DNA of 5,587 nt from Christensenella sp. UBA3770. Lineage in GTDB: Bacteria > Bacillota > Clostridia > Christensenellales > CAG-1252. Shown one piece after another: positions 5,341-5,587 of this stretch. Position 1 is the first letter of the stretch. Each line of letters begins with the position of its first letter. The notes beneath the pieces are model-generated. The model worked only from the letters and a program-made list of their open reading frames with translations. It ran no database searches and had not been told where the DNA came from. The DNA is taken from assembly GCA_002371075.1 (NCBI GenBank), contig DFFS01000100.1:1-5587 (forward strand), written 5' to 3'. The position numbers and the translations under genes were made by a program.

Positions 5341-5587
5341 AACAAATAAAGACGCCTTGGCGAATATTAGCGCTTTGTTCGATTTGGACAAAGCAAGATT
5401 TCGCAGTCTTACGATCGACGTAAGAGAAGCCCGTCGCAGAGCGGACGACCTTTTAGCCAAGATCACAGACCTAAGAGAGGCATTCTTTGCCGCGGAGCTC
5501 CAAAAGCAAGAGGAACTTGCGTCAGAAGAGCCCGAAAACGCCGTTGCGGAAGAGCCCGCGCCCGTCGCTCCCGAAGCGACCACTGAA
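5333..5587 (+). CDS. infB: probable translation initiation factor IF-2, N-terminal fragment
   Basis: The frame opens with ATG at 5333, 9 bases after GGAGG (5319-5323), and runs 85 codons off the window edge. IF-2 is the GTPase that places initiator tRNA on the 30S subunit. The call rests mainly on position directly after ylxQ in the nusA operon. Residues 1-58 look helical and charged (for example DVREARRRADDLLAKI at 29-44); from about 60 a Glu/Pro/Ala-rich stretch begins, resembling the flexible linker of IF-2. The usual N-terminal module of Bacillota IF-2 (a V-E-LAKEL-ISSKEL-like motif) is not visible, so the N-terminus is lineage-specific or the gene is something else. The GTPase domain lies beyond the window. 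Confidence 0.75.
   Translation, partial: MSETNKDALANISALFDLDKARFRSLTIDVREARRRADDLLAKITDLREAFFAAELQKQEELASEEPENAVAEEPAPVAPEATTE

Overview
The window looks like the chromosomal core of an uncultured member of the Bacillota, most likely a Clostridia-type lineage. This rests on gene order: site-2 protease (rseP), ispG, a PolC-family gene, rimP, nusA, ylxR (rnpM), ylxQ and infB, all on the + strand. YlxR and YlxQ between NusA and IF2, a short NusA without the proteobacterial C-terminal repeats, and strong GGAGG ribosome-binding sites agree with this. There are no tRNA or rRNA genes, CRISPR arrays, insertion sequences or clear signs of recent transfer.

Region 1 (1-3102) is a tight cluster of three genes. 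It starts inside rseP (the tail of its PDZ domain and the second catalytic motif). After a 5-base gap comes ispG, the penultimate enzyme of the MEP isoprenoid pathway, with all four predicted Fe-S ligands. Overlapping its last codons is a 485-residue gene that starts with TTG behind an excellent Shine-Dalgarno. It sits where Bacillota usually keep polC, the roughly 1400-residue replicative polymerase. It resembles only the PolC N-terminal region, an OB fold and a DEDDh exonuclease-like domain in which every catalytic position I can align is replaced. It has no recognisable PHP or polymerase domain. This is the most unusual object in the window.

Region 2 (3103-3232) is the only real intergenic gap. 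It holds an AT-rich stretch with a small inverted repeat, a near-consensus promoter (TTGTAT, 17 bp, TATAAT), a short leader, and a weak terminator-like hairpin with an interrupted U tract just before rimP. This matches the layout of the NusA-stimulated attenuator described in the Bacillus subtilis nusA leader.

Region 3 (3233-5587) is the transcription/translation operon. RimP matures the 30S subunit. NusA controls pausing, termination and antitermination. YlxR (RnpM) and YlxQ are small RNA-binding proteins. The last gene, cut by the window edge, is called infB mainly from context. Genes are separated by 8 bases or less or overlap, so they are probably cotranscribed from the promoter in region 2 and throttled by the attenuator, giving NusA negative feedback on its own operon.
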